Positions 10,860 through 21,562 of a stretch of 64,000 nt of DNA are shown in pieces. Within the stretch, counting starts at the first letter, position 1. Every line of letters starts with the position of its first letter. The stretch is from Nissolia schottii (taxonomy: Eukaryota > Streptophyta > Magnoliopsida > Fabales > Fabaceae), in contig QANU01017267.1 of the NCBI GenBank assembly GCA_003254905.1, positions 14,431 through 78,430 of the forward strand, written 5' to 3'. The notes below the pieces were generated by a model. It was not told where the DNA came from. It saw only the letters and a list, made by a program, of their open reading frames with translations, and made no database searches. Made by a program: the position numbers and the translations under genes.

Positions 10860-11800
10860 TGTGTGATAACATGTTATGTCTTAAAAGACATCACATTTTG
10901 AGACACTAAAGTTATTTGAGTTGAATTGATTTGTGATATATGGAAGGATTCATGTCGTTAAATGACTTGTGACTGCCATGATCCAATTATTTCAATTCAA
11001 TTAAAGGTTGTGGCTTGATAATTTTAATATATAGTGCACATTTATAGTTGTTGAATTGTCAAGTAATCATGGGCCAAGTGGGAGATTTTTAGGTTATTTT
11101 TAATTTAATAATCCTTTTATAGTGGCCCATGTAACTTATAGGATAACTATAATTAAAGGAGATTAATGTTATGGTGGTTATCCCAAAATATGAAGAGTTA
11201 GTGTGGGTTACCTTTTGAATTTGAAAAGAACCCTCCCCTCTCCCTTTTAAAAAGAGTTGGTTCTTGGTAGTTATAAGGATGGTTTTTTTTATGACAATAA
11301 AACCAATAAGTCAGGAAGTGAAGGTTCTTCTTAACCATCAAAGAGGAAACAATAGAGGAAGGAAAAGAAGGGAAAATATGCATTGCATGAGGGTAAGAAT
11401 ACTGCAAGAGGGAAAGACACACCACAAGAATTTGAAGAACATGGATCTGGGTAAGTCATGATTCCTATTAATGTGAGAATCATATAACACAAGATTCTTA
11501 ATAGTCATAGTAATTTTTCGAATTGTGAAAATTACATCTAACAAGAAAACCATTACAAAGTTGCGTGTTGAAGGGAAACGATGTATAGAAGTGCAAAAGG
11601 GCGCACTACCATATCCAGACAGAAGGGCACCTCTATTTGCCATCCACCAAAAGAAGGTTGAACAGTTGCTTTGTTTTCCTTCCTGTACGTGATCTAGCCT
11701 AATTTTATTTTATAAAGTTTTTTTTTTGTTTTTGTTTAATTGTATGGTCCTTTTTAATATCGGTAGGTGGGTTGTTGCGCATTGGGCCTTACCTTTTTTT
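10860..11800 (+). mobile_element. Decayed copia 3' end and LTR-like fragment
   Basis: The text atgggccaagtgggaga at about 11,069-11,085 is a typical copia polypurine-tract context, and what follows has LTR character without long open frames. The upstream 200 bases look like the 3' untranslated part of such an element. Ends cannot be defined. Short open frames here have no family resemblance. Confidence 0.35.
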
Positions 11801-12470
11801 TCTAGTAGTTTGGGTTGAATTTGTTAGAATATAAATATGAATATAGAATAGAATTAAAATGAGATGAAGATGGATGTGAGTATGACACCTCATCAAAAAA
11901 GTTGATGTGACAACATACTAGATGTGTGTATCATGATTTATATATTATTAATAGTTTATCGAGTTGGCCCCTTTAAGTTTTTATAACAATTTAAAATGTA
12001 ATGGACTAAATTGATTAAAAAAAGGTAAATAACCAAAATTAATAATAAAAATACTTAAATAATTAAATTGATAGATCAAATAAATGTACAAAAAAAATAG
12101 TGACAAAATAACCATTTTAGTCCTTAACTAAAATATTGTGGGGGAAAAAAACTTACACATGTAAAATAAAATAATTTAATCTCAAAAGGACACTTAAGTT
12201 TGTGCTTCATATGGAATAAGATCTCACTTTATATCTTAAGGGACCATCGTGTCCTATAATTTAAATAAATAGTAAGGGGTTTACAGTGAAATTTCACATA
12301 TTAAAGAGTCTGTTTTCCCCTTCAATTTTGGGAAAGATTATTGAACATATTCGTTAATTACACATTAGAAACTTGAAGAGAGAGGGATTCAAATCACTAA
12401 CAACACTCAAAGCAATGATGGCATCTCCCCTCTGGAATCCACTATATTTTATTTTTCGGCTGCAAACTTT
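11801..12470. other. AT-rich intergenic region upstream of the EF-hand gene
   Basis: No gene or recognisable repeat is seen. It is the likely 5' flank of the calmodulin-like gene; no specific regulatory motif can be assigned. Confidence 0.4.
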
Positions 12471-12478
12471 TCCTTTCC

Positions 12479-12486
12479 CTATATAT
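12479..12486 (+). promoter_or_regulatory. TATA box of the EF-hand gene
   Basis: The sequence ctatatatttccccgctgc fits a plant TATA box about 30 bases before a plausible start site near 12,510. A leader exon would end at 12,585 before a gtgagt donor. The leader intron would then run to an acceptor near 13,512 (ctcattccaag), about 50 bases before the ATG. The leader intron is inferred from splice-site quality only. Confidence 0.5.
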
Positions 12487-13563
12487 TTCCCCGCTGCTTA
12501 TTCTTTCCACAAAAGCACGCACACTCTTCCCTTTGGCTGTCAGAAAACTTGTTCCTACTGTTCATGCGCATAGCAAGACGAAATCTGTGAGTTCCTTTCT
12601 TTTTTGCTTGTCAAATTTCTTGTTCTCGATTAATTTGCTGCAGAACAATGTGACTTGTTGAGCATTTGGAATATTTGGAGTATCTATGTACTTCACCCAA
12701 ATGTCAAATAAAGAATCTTTTGAAATCCTTCGAGAATTAAGGATTTCCAGTGAAAATGCTATGTGAAGAATTTCTAATGAAACTTCTATGTTTACACAAT
12801 GTTGGATTTGAGATTGAGTGAAATTGGCAAAAATAAAACGAGTTTATGTGACTTCTGCATGTCAGGTTACCGACTTGACTTTTTTTCATATGTATTTTTT
12901 ATGTGTGGAATTTTTATCTTTGATTAATTGAATGAAGAGATGACCAAAGATGGTGTGCTTACTAGTTACATAGCTCTTAAGAAGATCTTCTTTCCTGTTT
13001 CTGTTCCATTACTCGATGAAATTTCTTTTAAGAACAACAGGGAAAAGAAGTTATCATATCTTTTCATATGCTCTTTGTATTATTCTTTTATGGGATTATA
13101 GTTTTTGGAATCAAAAGGGTGGAGAAAAAGGATTAAGGGAAAGTTTGTCATATGCACACAACATTATTTCATGCCTTACTTCTTATTCCATTCATTCAGA
13201 TAGTTGGGGGCTGAGTTCGTGCCTGATATAGTGCTTAAAGAAAACCTTTCCTAGAATTTATTATCCCATTTAAAAACACTTTGGACAGATGCTGCATTTG
13301 CGTCATTGATGCTGTTTTCTGACTAATACTATGCAGTTTTATATTGAAACTTATTTGGTTTGATTATTTACCGCTATTAAAACTTTGTTAATACTAAAGG
13401 TAGAACAATTTATTTTGTGTGTCTAGTGACACTCATGATTAACCTTTGTTCTTGAAGCCCTTATCCTTTGCTGAATTCACCTTTGTTTTTTTTTTTTGTC
13501 TCTCATTCCAAGGAGTGTTAGGCTTATGTTTTACATATTTCTGGAGTCTTTTGCCTAATAAAA

Positions 13564-14552
13564 ATGGGAGCCATGCTTTGTTGTCTAAGAAAGCCAAGCA
13601 AGAAAAGGGGCCTGGATGGCAAGCTTGAACGTAAAATAATTGAAATGAAGAAACATAAATTTGGACAAAGCAGATTGAAATCTATTGATAGCATAGTTAT
13701 GCTGTTCCCTATGTTTAAGGAGAGACTTAAAACATTAAGAGGAATGTTTGAACAGTATGGTAAGTTCCAACAACGACCTTAACTTTCATTTCTTTGTAAG
13801 TCATAGGCTCTAAAATTTCTGTAATTTATGTTGCATTGTATCTTTCACAGATGAGGACTCTAATGGATCTATAGAGCCCAATGAACTAAAAGGGTTCTTA
13901 GAACATCTGCAACTCCATCTTCCAGAAGAGGAAATTGAGAATCTCTTCCGTTACTGTGATATTGACGGAAGCAAGGGCATACAGTTTAATGAATTTATCG
14001 TTCTTGTATGTCTCATCCATCTCCTGCAAGAACGTCCATCCTCTGATGATGTATTTGTCAAAAACTTACTATGCTTTCTTCATCTTGAAATTGATATATT
14101 TGCTTATCGGCGCGATGTAATGGTGCCTCTTCTTTTGTCTCAGCCATCAGATGCAGAGTTAGCACAGCTTGGAGAAGTATTTAACACTATAGTCGAAGTC
14201 TTTCTGTTTTTTGATAAGAATGGTGATGGGACGCTTAACCAGAAGGACATGGTCAGGACACTAAATGAGACTTACCCTTTGGAAAGATCCCCAGCGCACA
14301 TCACTAAAAACCGATTTAGTATTACTTACTTCACTCCATTCCTTCTTTTAACATTCTGTTCATTTGTTTCTTTTTCCTTTTTTCTTTTTTCTTTTTCTCT
14401 CCGTATTGTTGGTTTGTTACCTGCTCTGACTTCCCCTTCTGATTCTTGTCTTCCTTGCAGGGGAAATGGACTGGGACAAGAATGGGCAGGTTACCTTCAG
14501 GGAGTTCCTCTTTGGTTTCATCAAATGGGTTGGGATCGATGTTGATGAATGA
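13564..14552 (+). CDS. Calmodulin-like EF-hand calcium-binding protein (CML21/22 type)
   Basis: Four coding exons fit consensus splice sites and one frame: 13564-13759, 13851-14050, 14144-14318 and 14461-14552, giving 220 aa. Four EF-hand loops are visible: residues 66-77 (DEDSNGSIEPNE), 102-113 (DIDGSKGIQFNE), 156-167 (DKNGDGTLNQKD) and 194-205 (DWDKNGQVTFRE). Loop 3 ends in Asp instead of the usual Glu, which may weaken or change its metal binding. The N-terminus MGAMLCC has Gly2 and a Cys pair, compatible with lipid anchoring, though residue 6 is Cys, not Ser/Thr. Spacing and the ending FGFIKWVGI resemble Arabidopsis CML21/CML22. The family is thought to act as calcium sensors; targets cannot be read here. 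The first exon could continue upstream, but ATG 13564 is the natural start. Confidence 0.88.
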
Positions 14553-14928
14553 TTCATGATATAACAAGAGAAATATTGCAAAGAGCACTGCTTGAGTTTC
14601 ATTCGTGTTGAATGTATATAAGCGTGAATTTTTCTCATTTTTCTTAAAACGGTGTTGGATAAACTTAACACAGTTTGATTGTGGCATTGAATTTTTTTTT
14701 TTTTTCCTTCGAAGGTGTATAAAGATACAGATAGTTTGAGTCCTGCTTCAGCACAAATGTAAAGATACACTGATGCATCAAATTTCTGCTATGCACCACC
14801 TATCATAGATATAGCTGACAAAATAGATAGATAAAACATGGATTGGAGAGAAAAATAGGAAGAACCTTTCTATATTTTACAAAATTCAGGTTCCCCTTAG
14901 GTGACACCAATTTGGTTTGTGTAACTTC
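14553..14928. other. Convergent 3' region between the EF-hand and kinase genes
   Basis: The 376 bases hold the 3' UTRs of two convergent genes. A T-run (14,692-14,705) may be part of the EF-hand gene's termination region. No further gene is seen. Confidence 0.5.
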
Positions 14929-17433
14929 TTACTGTATTCCAAGAGCTTGGATCCTCTTAATCAGTGACAAAGAACAAGCATTTCTCTGTCTCCACTCTTC
15001 TCTGCTCTCCCTGTTATTTCCGACGAGTAATTTGTCATTGCCATCAAGAATGCTAACTATTTGCCTCATGCTTGGTCGGTCTTGTGGGTTGCAGCGAGTG
15101 CATGCAATTCCCAGCCTCACCAGCCTCATCAGTTCTTTGTTATTGTACTCTCCATTGAGTCTTACGTCTGCCAATTCCTTCAGCGGTCTTTTTCGGATCT
15201 CAAATTCATGGACCTTCTTCACCAATAGCACCTCCGGCTGCCGGAAGTCGACTGCCATCTGTCCGCTGACAACTTCAAGCACCACCACTCCGAAACTGTA
15301 AACATCGGCCGCTGTGGTTGCTTCACCAGATTCCACATATTCCGGCGACATGTAGCCGAAAATTCCCCGGACCGACTTGCTGGTTCCTGTGGTTGCATGA
15401 TGGCCGTGTTCGTTCCTCGACAAAAACTCAGCCAGAGCAAAACAACTGAGTCTAGGATTCATATCTGGCTCAAGAATCACAGCCGAAGAGGTAATGTTTC
15501 TGTGGATAACTTGCTCATCCCATTCCTCGTGTAGATAGAGGACTGCAGAGGCGAGTGCTTTCACTATGCCGTATCTGTGGTGCCACCGGAGCACAGAATT
15601 CCCAATCCTGCCATTGCTATGATGGAGAAGCAGTTGGCTCAGGATCCTAGTCTCCGAGTAATCATAAACAACAAGCATCTCTCCTTGCTCGGTGCACCAC
15701 CCGCGAAGCTGCACCAAATTCCTATGGCGGAGCCTCCCTAGATTCCGGAGCTCGCGGGAGAATCTATCGCGCAATGCGGGGCACGTCTTCATCCCCAGGC
15801 GCTTCACCAAAACGTGGCAACCGTCGTCAAGGACGCCATGATAAGCAGTTCCAAAATCCAGCTCCGCCACCCTCCTTGAATCCGAAAATTCATCCGTGGC
15901 CGAAACAATCTCCTTGTACGATATCTCCCTAGGGGTTTCCACCGCCGGAAATCGCGGCTGGCGACGCGTGCTCTTGGAAGAGACGATCTCACCGTCCTTG
16001 AGCTCGGCCGTCGCGTATAACGTCTCCCCTGCAGCCGTGACATAGTTGGACGAAGTGTAGTTAGTGATCATGCTGACATTCTCCGTAGCGACGCTGGCGC
16101 CGCTCGTGCTGCTGGGACTAGTCTCGGACGGGGAAGACAGGGTGATGTACAGAGGGTGGGAGTGAAACGAAGGGAGTGCCGGCAACGTGCACGAAGCGTC
16201 AGAAAGCGCCTCCACGATCCATTTCATGCTCGGCCGCCACTGCGGATCATGGAGCGTGCAGAGGAGGCCGACGTGAATGAGGCGCTGCATCTCAGAAAGC
16301 GCGTAGGAGCCGTCTGGCAGGCGTGCATCCCCGGCCTCCAGGAGCTTTCCTTCGTCGGAAAGCCTTCTGATCCAGTCAAGCAAAATGATTTGATCATCCT
16401 GGAACGCGAGATCTATTGCTCTCCTTCCAGACACCACTTCTAGCACGACTATCCCAAAGCTGAAGACATCAGATTTGGAGGTGGCGTTGCTCGGTTTCTG
16501 CAAGCTTTCAGGAGGAAGATACCCAATTGTGCCTCCAATTTTCGATGTATCCCCCAACCGGAAATGGTCGATCCGGGTCGACGCCTTCCTTGCCTTGTAC
16601 TCAATCTCATGCTCCAGCCACCTCGCCATGCCGAAGTCGCCCAGTCGAGCGTTGAAATGGGAGTCGAGCATCACGTTGCTGGCCTTGACGTCCCTGTGAA
16701 TGATTTGGGTTTCTAGCTGTTCATGGATATAATGCAACGCAGCTGCCAAGCCCCTGACGATCTTCCCCCTCTGCCCCCAGTCAAGGCGCCCGGCCTTCGG
16801 TTTCTCGGGCCCGCGGAAGAGCATCCGGTCGAGGCTTCTGTTGGGCATGTAATCGTAAACGAGGTGCAGCTGGTCCTCGTGGACGCACCAGCCCCTCAGC
16901 CTGACGAGGTTCTTGTGGCGGAGGTCCGCCACGGCCATCAACTCCGCCGCAAAACTCTTCTCGAACTGCTTCCCCTTCCCCGCCAGGCAGCACTTCACGG
17001 CGACGGCGGTTCCGTCGCTCGGCAAAACGGCCTTGTACACCCTGCCAAACCCCCCGCTCCCCAGGACTTGCTCCTCGCTGAAGCCGCTCGACCCTATGAA
17101 GAGCTCCGCGTAGCTGAAAATCCTCGGGTTGTCCCGGCCAATCTTGACGGAGACTTGCACCCCGTCCATGTCGTGGAACACGCCGGAGCTCTTCTCTTTG
17201 CGCGCTCCTCCGTGGTGCCGGCAAATCTTGCACCGCCCCGAGCCGTACAGCTTGCTCAAGGAGTCGCGGAGCGAGGAGAGAATTTGTCCCCCGCAGGCCC
17301 TGTGGCGCCGCTTCGCCTCAGCGTGCTTCTTTGCAGACTGCGAGGCCATCTGGGCGCCCTCTTCGTCATCGGCTTGTTCAATTTCACCGGAATTTGCTGG
17401 TAAGACTATGCAGAGGCGATTGAGCTGCTGCAT
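14929..17433 (-). CDS. Receptor-like protein kinase S.2 type, tandem kinase and pseudokinase
   Basis: A single-exon gene of 834 aa. The start is placed at MQQLNRLCIVLPA because the frame extends 39 codons upstream without family resemblance. After a basic, Cys-containing N-terminal region, kinase domain 1 has the glycine loop GSGGFGRVY (125-133), Lys147, HRDVKASN (246-253) and DFG (266-268): all catalytic residues are present. A Ser/Thr-rich linker (about 420-490) leads to domain 2, where Lys544 is kept but HRD reads HRN (644-646) and DFG reads SCF (663-665), so it is a likely pseudokinase. The layout matches Arabidopsis receptor-like kinase S.2 (At2g32800), placed with lectin receptor kinases although no lectin domain or transmembrane segment is visible here. 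It is GC-richer than its surroundings. A fragment of a related copy lies in a Pack-MULE near 21.5-22.5 kb. Confidence 0.92.
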   Translation of the reverse strand: MQQLNRLCIVLPANSGEIEQADDEEGAQMASQSAKKHAEAKRRHRACGGQILSSLRDSLSKLYGSGRCKICRHHGGARKEKSSGVFHDMDGVQVSVKIGRDNPRIFSYAELFIGSSGFSEEQVLGSGGFGRVYKAVLPSDGTAVAVKCCLAGKGKQFEKSFAAELMAVADLRHKNLVRLRGWCVHEDQLHLVYDYMPNRSLDRMLFRGPEKPKAGRLDWGQRGKIVRGLAAALHYIHEQLETQIIHRDVKASNVMLDSHFNARLGDFGMARWLEHEIEYKARKASTRIDHFRLGDTSKIGGTIGYLPPESLQKPSNATSKSDVFSFGIVVLEVVSGRRAIDLAFQDDQIILLDWIRRLSDEGKLLEAGDARLPDGSYALSEMQRLIHVGLLCTLHDPQWRPSMKWIVEALSDASCTLPALPSFHSHPLYITLSSPSETSPSSTSGASVATENVSMITNYTSSNYVTAAGETLYATAELKDGEIVSSKSTRRQPRFPAVETPREISYKEIVSATDEFSDSRRVAELDFGTAYHGVLDDGCHVLVKRLGMKTCPALRDRFSRELRNLGRLRHRNLVQLRGWCTEQGEMLVVYDYSETRILSQLLLHHSNGRIGNSVLRWHHRYGIVKALASAVLYLHEEWDEQVIHRNITSSAVILEPDMNPRLSCFALAEFLSRNEHGHHATTGTSKSVRGIFGYMSPEYVESGEATTAADVYSFGVVVLEVVSGQMAVDFRQPEVLLVKKVHEFEIRKRPLKELADVRLNGEYNNKELMRLVRLGIACTRCNPQDRPSMRQIVSILDGNDKLLVGNNRESREEWRQRNACSLSLIKRIQALGIQ

Positions 17434-18400
17434 GGCTGTAGATTTGGGGAATGCTTTGTGAGAAAAGCAAGCTGTCAGGGCATGGGTTATTAAATGGATG
17501 AGCTCGCAACACGTGCATATAAAAAGTTTGTCTTTGAAATGTTTGTGCACTTAATTAAGTATAATTGAAAATATCATCTATAAATTTTGTAATATAAACG
17601 TAACATTTTTGTAAATGCATACGTAGCAACGGGGTTGGAGATGTAATCAATGAGGATATTTGGTAATTGATGATGACAGTATTGTTCTTTTATTCGTTGC
17701 GGTGGGTGATATTTTTTTTCAACGCGTTTAGTTTAAATTAGTTGAATTGTATGCACCTATCCGCCAATTTGGAACCTACCTCTAAGATGATGCCGAGATC
17801 CTTGTTCTGATGTTTCTCTTCTTTCTTCATGGGAACAAGGTATATCGTTTCTCGAACTTTTGACATTTCGGAACAATAAAAGCAGAAGTGCGTTCCGTGA
17901 CGAACGTAAAAAAATGGGAAAATAATAACGACACATCAATTAAATTGAAAAGGCTAATATGACTTTTAGATGTGTTAACATGGATCAAATGGATGTCAAC
18001 GTCCTTATTGCGTGTCACTTGTCATTGTTTATAGGAACGCAGTTGATAAATTTGAATTATATAGAACTCGGGTTCATTTCCTATTCAACCGTATTTTGTG
18101 CAGTTCAGTTTTTCTAGAATATGAAATCAAGAGGCCTATTTGAAGTAATTGAATTCTTAAATGTAAAAAAAAAAATTATAATATTATTCTAATTTATAGT
18201 GAAAACTTTCTCATAAGTTCTTTTATCTATTTATATTATAAAATGTCTGAGACATACTTTTTACTTATTGTCACGAGTTGGCAACCTCTCAATGAAGCAT
18301 GAAGCAATGCCTTTGAAGTCTAAATCACTTTCAGTTGTCTAAAACCTAATTCACCAAATCCCTAAACTCCAATTCAACTCATCCCAAATCAGATTTGCTT
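17434..18400. other. Upstream region of the kinase gene
   Basis: No gene is supported. It is AT-rich with an ataaaaagtttg-like stretch near 17,518 that could serve the leftward kinase promoter. Nothing else is recognised. Confidence 0.4.
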
Positions 18401-18410
18401 TATTGTTGTC

Positions 18411-18812
18411 GTGTCGTGCGCTGCGAGTGCACAGTCACGTCCTTTTCCACGAGCATTCATTGAGAACTTGAGATTCAGCGTTCTCTGTCTATGTATGAAG
18501 TTCACAGTCATTTGTGAGATATTTTGTAGAATCATACAAAATTATCTCCGCCGTCATTCCCAACTCTACACTTCCCTCTACGCCATGTACTTCAACTATG
18601 CACTCGTGTGCTATAATAGCCGCATCTCCCTCCTCGGTTCTTGCAATGGGCTCCTCTGCATCTCCAAAGTGGTTGATGACATCCTTCTTTGGAATCCTTC
18701 CAACAGAAGCACCACATGGTCCCTTGCCATTTTCGCTGGCGTGCGGTCCGCATTGTACCAGTCCATTGGTAATGAGAAATTGCAAACTCAAGGTGTATTT
18801 ACGTGTGCATAA
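18411..18812 (+). pseudogene. F-box-associated (FBA) domain relic
   Basis: The frame contains ISLLGSCNGLLCISK followed by DDILLWNPSNR. These match the LxGSCNGLLC...WNPS signature at the start of FBA domains in plant F-box proteins. The preceding part does not give a recognisable F-box, and the frame ends soon after WNPSNR with no further FBA strands, so it is a truncated relic. Confidence 0.55.
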
Positions 18813-18899
18813 TATGTCTAATTTCTACAATCAAGTATTGCCATTGATAATGCCAACAAAGCATGTTTTCTAATTTGGTTCTAATTCTCAAGTAAAGGT

Positions 18900-20270
18900 T
18901 GTTAGGTTGAGATGATGAATGAAAGGTTTGCAAAGTTGTTCTTGGAGAAGTTATGTCAGGTTGTGAAAATTCTCAAGCATAGTTACATGAATCCACCATT
19001 TAGCTAATGTACCACGTTTTGATTCATGGTTCTTTCACATACTAGAACGCCATGGATTGCTAACTGGAACACCTTTGGGATTGGCAATAGAGATGGTGAT
19101 GATACTGGTCCACAATTAAGACTCAAAGGGAAATTAATGCACAAAAAGAGCTAACCCACAACCACAGAAGATATTTGGAAGAGGTAAAGCAAATAAACAA
19201 ATTCACCAGAAAGGAAGAATAAGAAGAAGTGAAGATAAGAGAGGTGGAGTATATTAGAATGTACCAATTATTATATTAGAATGTGTCATGTACCCAAATC
19301 ATGTACCAAAGAAGTATACCCCACATGTGCCATATTTTGACAAGTAGCGTATTGCGTACTGTGTACCCATTCCTGTACCACAACGTATTGTGTATCGTGT
19401 AACTATGTTTCCAAGGTTCTCTTCTCATGAAAAATAAAATGTTTTCAATTTGCTTTGAAATTTATTCAAATATGTGTTTGTGCATGTTCGTGATTGATAC
19501 CAATTAGTGAAATATTGGGAGGTTATTTGTTTTGGTTAGATGGTTTTATTTTTATTTGTTTTTCAAGGTTCTTGTGGAGGCTAGGAAAAAGAAGAGAAAA
19601 CACCATTAATCTCTTGAACAAGTGAGTATGCTCAAATTCTTTCCCACCCACCTACACACATATGTATTCACACACATTTATGTGTTTATGATTGCACATT
19701 GATGTGAATTCATGGTATTTTATTTACTGATATGGGATTAAGGCATTATATTTTTTATGCCTCTCAAATATTGCATGATGTAGAGTTTCATTTAAATTTT
19801 GACTAACATAAACATGAGCTTGCACATTGGGTAAGATGAGATACCACGAAATTGTCAAAGAGGACAGAGATATGTGTTTTGGAAAATAGATATCAAGGAC
19901 TGATAATTAAATTTCTTATTAAGGAATCCCTTAAGTAGGTATTTCTTTCTAATGCATTTTATAATTGCACTTTTTAATCTTTATGTTCTATAGAGTCTAA
20001 TAAAGAGAATATTAACATGGTAGTTAAACTCTTTATGGTCCAAAATCTGATAATAATATGCAGACCAAAAGGAGTATCTAATTCATTAAACTCCAAACAT
20101 AAGACATTGAGTAAAAATTGTTATTGATAAAAACTATGAGCAAGCTTTTCATCAAATTTGCAGTTATAATATGCCCTTGATTTTTGTTTAACTAATAAGA
20201 TTTGATTGATTCACACAACAATACACGTGTAAGCACTAAAAAAGAACAACGATTCATATTAAATGAAGAG
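18900..20270. other. Intergenic, no gene seen
   Basis: AT-rich sequence with no coding support. The block 19,230-19,420 repeats gtacc-containing phrases and looks like degraded repeat sequence. No ends or family can be assigned. Confidence 0.3.
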
Positions 20271-21240
20271 AAAAATGCACTTTAATGCTTGAACTAAAAT
20301 TTATGTTCACTTATCCCCCTAAATTTTTAAAAAAAGTGCAAATCTAACCTTAACCTTTCATTAATATGCACTTTAATTTCTGTTGTCAGGTTTTACTCTT
20401 TTAACCACCATAATATCATATTCTTACGCTTCCCCTCATCTCTCCCTCCTCTCCTTGAGAACCCAAATTCAAAAATCATTTTGTGACCAAAATCAAATTA
20501 GAAAAAAAATCGTAAAATTCAATTAAAAAAAAAACTTAATTATGAACAAGTGGAATCACGCCCCCTTCTAGAGTTGGAGACATTTAGCATCATCAAATCC
20601 ATAAACCACCTTTCGTCTTTAGTTGCCCATTGAAGAACATTTTTCTCACCCATGGTAGAACCCAATTCATGCCTCAATTTCATCCTACTTTTAGCCATAT
20701 GAATTCTAATACACCGACTCAACAAAACGTTTAACTTTGGGATGAGCGATATTTTTTTGAGTCATGAGTAAGAGGTTTAAATCAAGTTTTGGAGACCATG
20801 CTCAAGGTCCATTTAGGGTCACTCTCAAAAGTCTCACCAGTCTATTTTCTAAATGATTAAGACGTCCTACATAAACTTGTCTTTCGAGTGGACATGGCAA
20901 ACAGTGTAACTAACCATCCCATAAGGAATGGAAGGGGGACGTACCACTAGTTCATAAGCAAGTTTATTTATTTTTTATTTATTTTTATTGAATTTTAAGA
21001 TTTTTTTAGTTTGGTTTATTTTGAACTGGACAAAAGGATTTTGGATTAGTGTTTGTTGGAAGGTCTTGGTGGGTTGAAGGAAACTAGAGAGATGACATGA
21101 AGGAGAAGATTAGGGCATTTTGATTATTAAAAGAGTAAAATTTGTCAAAAGAGGTTAAAGTGCACATTAATAAAATGTTAAGGTTGGATTTGGACCTTTT
21201 TAAAATGACTTTAGTTTAGGGGTTAAAGTGTTATTTTCCT
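20271..21240. mobile_element. Long-TIR foldback element, putative MULE-like
   Basis: The first 180 bases and the last 180 bases are inverted repeats of each other (gcactttaa..., then the shared ccttaacctttcattaatatgcactttaa against ccttaacattttattaatgtgcactttaa). The interior of about 600 bases has no transposase and includes a short minus-strand open frame (20,540-20,725) of unknown origin. Target duplication is not evident. MULE or other foldback type is an inference from TIR length. Confidence 0.5.
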
Positions 21241-21562
21241 TTTTCTTTACTGGAAATTAAATCATTTTCATGTATAACTTAATGTGTGTGTATAATAAGT
21301 GATGCTCAAAAGCATTTTTATATGAAATAAATAAGGTAAATTACACTGACATCTCTTAGATTTACTGAAATTACACTCACCTGAGCTTTTTCTTTGTCAT
21401 ATGACCCTCCTAAGCTTTGTAAAAGGTTACACTCACCTCCCCCAATGACATTTTTGAAATATTTGTAACTTTACTCACTTTAAAATGATAAAAATACGCT
21501 TATTTTTGAAATATTTGACATCCTTGTGAATGATTTGAGTTTCTAGTTGTTCACAGAGATAA

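Noticed and set aside
14120-14545. Separate 141-codon protein starting MVPLLLSQPSD
   Set aside because: It reads from an intron into EF-hand exon 3 and on into the next intron; the spliced four-exon model explains it better.
14331-14770. Two minus-strand frames of about 117 codons over the EF-hand gene 3' end
   Set aside because: They lie on the opposite strand of an intron, the last exon and the 3' UTR; composition is that of reversed T-rich DNA.
16723-17403. 226-codon plus-strand frame opposite the kinase gene
   Set aside because: It is the antisense shadow of a GC-rich kinase domain; it is Pro/Ala/Val-rich, has no family motif, and the minus-strand frame is a full recognised protein.
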